Assembly (NCBI RefSeq): GCF_000255655.1
Contig: NZ_JH636436.1
Location: forward strand, 533,636-597,635
Direction of reading: 5' to 3'
Source: Schlesneria paludicola DSM 18645
GTDB taxonomy: Bacteria > Planctomycetota > Planctomycetia > Planctomycetales > Planctomycetaceae
Length of the DNA: 64,000 bases
In this document: positions 63,249-64,000 of the stretch, in pieces
How positions within the stretch are numbered: position 1 is the first letter of the stretch
How the letters are laid out: every line of letters starts with the position of its first letter
Position numbers and translations under genes: made by a program
Notes under the pieces: model-generated
Told to the model about the DNA's origin: nothing
What the model saw: the letters and a program-made list of their open reading frames with translations, nothing else
The model's database searches: none

Positions 63249-63449
63249 TTACTTCGCCTTCTGTTCGCCCTTGAGCGTGGCGACGCGTTCTTCCAAGTTG
63301 TAGTACGGGCTCAATCGTCGCACCTTCGTGGCGATGACGACCTTATCCGCCTGGGCGGTGGCCTTCATGTACTTTTCGACCAGCTTTTGAATTTTGACCT
63401 TACGGTGACGGCGGCGAGCGATCTCGCGATCTCGTTCAATACGCGGCAT
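63249..63449 (-). CDS. Small basic protein (DUF6800-like)
   Basis: A 66-residue, strongly basic helical protein: MPRIERDREIARRRHRKVK, then a stretch (KYMKATAQADKVVIATKVRRLSPYY) and a Lys-rich end. It resembles a small protein I associate with planctomycetes and DUF6800, but I could not verify this. It could bind RNA or ribosomes. It is preceded by the zinc-ribbon gene (66 bases) and followed by an intrinsic terminator, so the two probably form one transcript. Confidence 0.7.
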   Translation of the reverse strand: MPRIERDREIARRRHRKVKIQKLVEKYMKATAQADKVVIATKVRRLSPYYNLEERVATLKGEQKAK

Positions 63450-63515
63450 AATTCGGGGTCTTCTTTGGAAGCAAAATGCGGATACGTAGGATGTTAAGCG
63501 ATGAATCGGATTCGA

Positions 63516-63635
63516 TTACCGCAATTTCTTGTGACAGGTTTTGCAGCGAACTCGCATTCCTACCAGCTTGTTGCACTTTGGGCAGCGTTTGGCTTTGCGA
63601 GCGAGTTTCAACTTGGTTCGTGGGCGATAAACCAT
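63516..63635 (-). CDS. 39-residue zinc-ribbon protein
   Basis: A 39-codon frame on the minus strand: MVYRPRTKLKLARKAKR, then CPKC (Cys18, Cys21) and CKTCHKKLR (Cys31, Cys34). It is very basic and fits a small rubredoxin-like zinc ribbon of ribosome-associated type. AAGGTG lies five bases before the ATG, a good ribosome site. The gene is too short for usual gene finders. It is transcribed with the basic protein downstream. The family is unknown to me. Confidence 0.7.
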   Translation of the reverse strand: MVYRPRTKLKLARKAKRCPKCNKLVGMRVRCKTCHKKLR

Positions 63636-64000
63636 TCCAGCACCTTCAGTGACGCCGACCGGTCAGGGCCTGCGTCGATTCCGTGTTGTCTGAATATTCG
63701 ATGTCGTTTGCTGCATTCGAGCTTAATCTGATGCTGACGATCGACTTGCGATCAAATCGCCTATCGAAGTGCTTTACGAGCAAAACACTCGCAAAACGAT
63801 CCTGCAACAGAGCAAGCTGTTCCTGATTTTCTCAGGATGAACCGGACAACCGGAACTGACAACGTCAGGTGTCCCAGTTTTCCAGGTAAGGAGTCGATTT
63901 GGTCTGCCGGACTCGCTTTTTCGGCGGCGGACGGCTCCCGAAATCGGGCCCGGGAGTTTAACGATTGGCCGCCGGTCCCGCAAGTGATGAGGTCCCTTGT
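63636..64000. other. Region at the end of the window
   Basis: About 365 bases. A foldback GGACA...TGTCC with inner TGAC/GTCA lies at about 63842-63872. No gene is supported; a promoter for the zinc-ribbon gene probably lies here. Confidence 0.4.

Noticed and set aside
1-64000. CRISPR array, tRNA, rRNA, tmRNA, prophage or secretion system
   Set aside because: No regularly spaced repeats, no tRNA T-loop/CCA context, no rRNA or tmRNA-like sequence, and no phage structural gene was recognised in either strand. A covariance search was not possible.

Overview
The window is a chromosomal segment from a planctomycete. The clearest signs are five DUF1559 genes with type II/IV-pilin-like N-termini, a small lipoprotein of the kind that accompanies them, a planctomycete-type cytochrome fused to a WD40 propeller, many GTG/TTG starts, and generously spaced genes on both strands. 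I cannot name the genus. No rRNA, tRNA, CRISPR array, prophage or replication origin was recognised.

Layout. 0-5 kb: a FlgG-like flagellar rod protein that may be cut by the window edge, mscL, an IS200/RAYT-type transposase between two ~100-bp inverted repeats, an HSL-type esterase and a zinc-type adenylate kinase. 5-20 kb: a membrane/spermidine-synthase fusion, an SDR, a lipoprotein, a trypsin-like protease, a three-gene set (periplasmic protein, MNIO/DUF692, DUF2063), apt, a RluA-type synthase, a CitMHS_2/NhaD-type antiporter and a zinc alcohol dehydrogenase with a degraded structural zinc site. 20-27 kb: lipoprotein plus DUF1559, YezD, the cytochrome-WD40 protein and a frameshifted DUF1559 gene. 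27-30.5 kb: an MlaE-MlaF-MlaD lipid transporter operon. 30.7-35.4 kb: an NtrB/NtrC-like two-component system with a membrane protein between kinase and regulator. 35.8-41.9 kb: an inorganic-anion island with a SulP transporter, an SbtA-type bicarbonate transporter and several very small membrane proteins. 42-48.4 kb: a SUF Fe-S assembly operon (sufR-nuoB-sufC-sufB-sufD-Rieske-DUF59). 48.7-55 kb: DUF423, three tandem DUF1559 genes, an M20 peptidase and a small membrane protein. 55-61 kb: a chemotaxis block (CheR, HDOD, CheB, MCP). 61.5-64 kb: gatA, a small basic protein and a 39-residue zinc ribbon.

How the genes work together. The SUF operon looks self-contained, with its own Fe-S-sensing repressor and a scaffold and delivery set, but the window has no cysteine desulfurase (SufS) and no SufE/SufU. 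The Mla genes form a complete inner-membrane import/export module for phospholipids. The SulP/SbtA island probably brings in bicarbonate. Two of its small proteins are gap-free homologues and a third shares their topology and tail motif, so they are my best candidate for an undescribed accessory family. The MNIO/DUF2063 pair has the architecture of a peptide-modifying system, but no convincing precursor peptide lies next to it.

Limits: every call comes from reading the sequence. No database search was run, start codons were chosen by ribosome-site inspection, and sequence accuracy at the frameshift was not checked.
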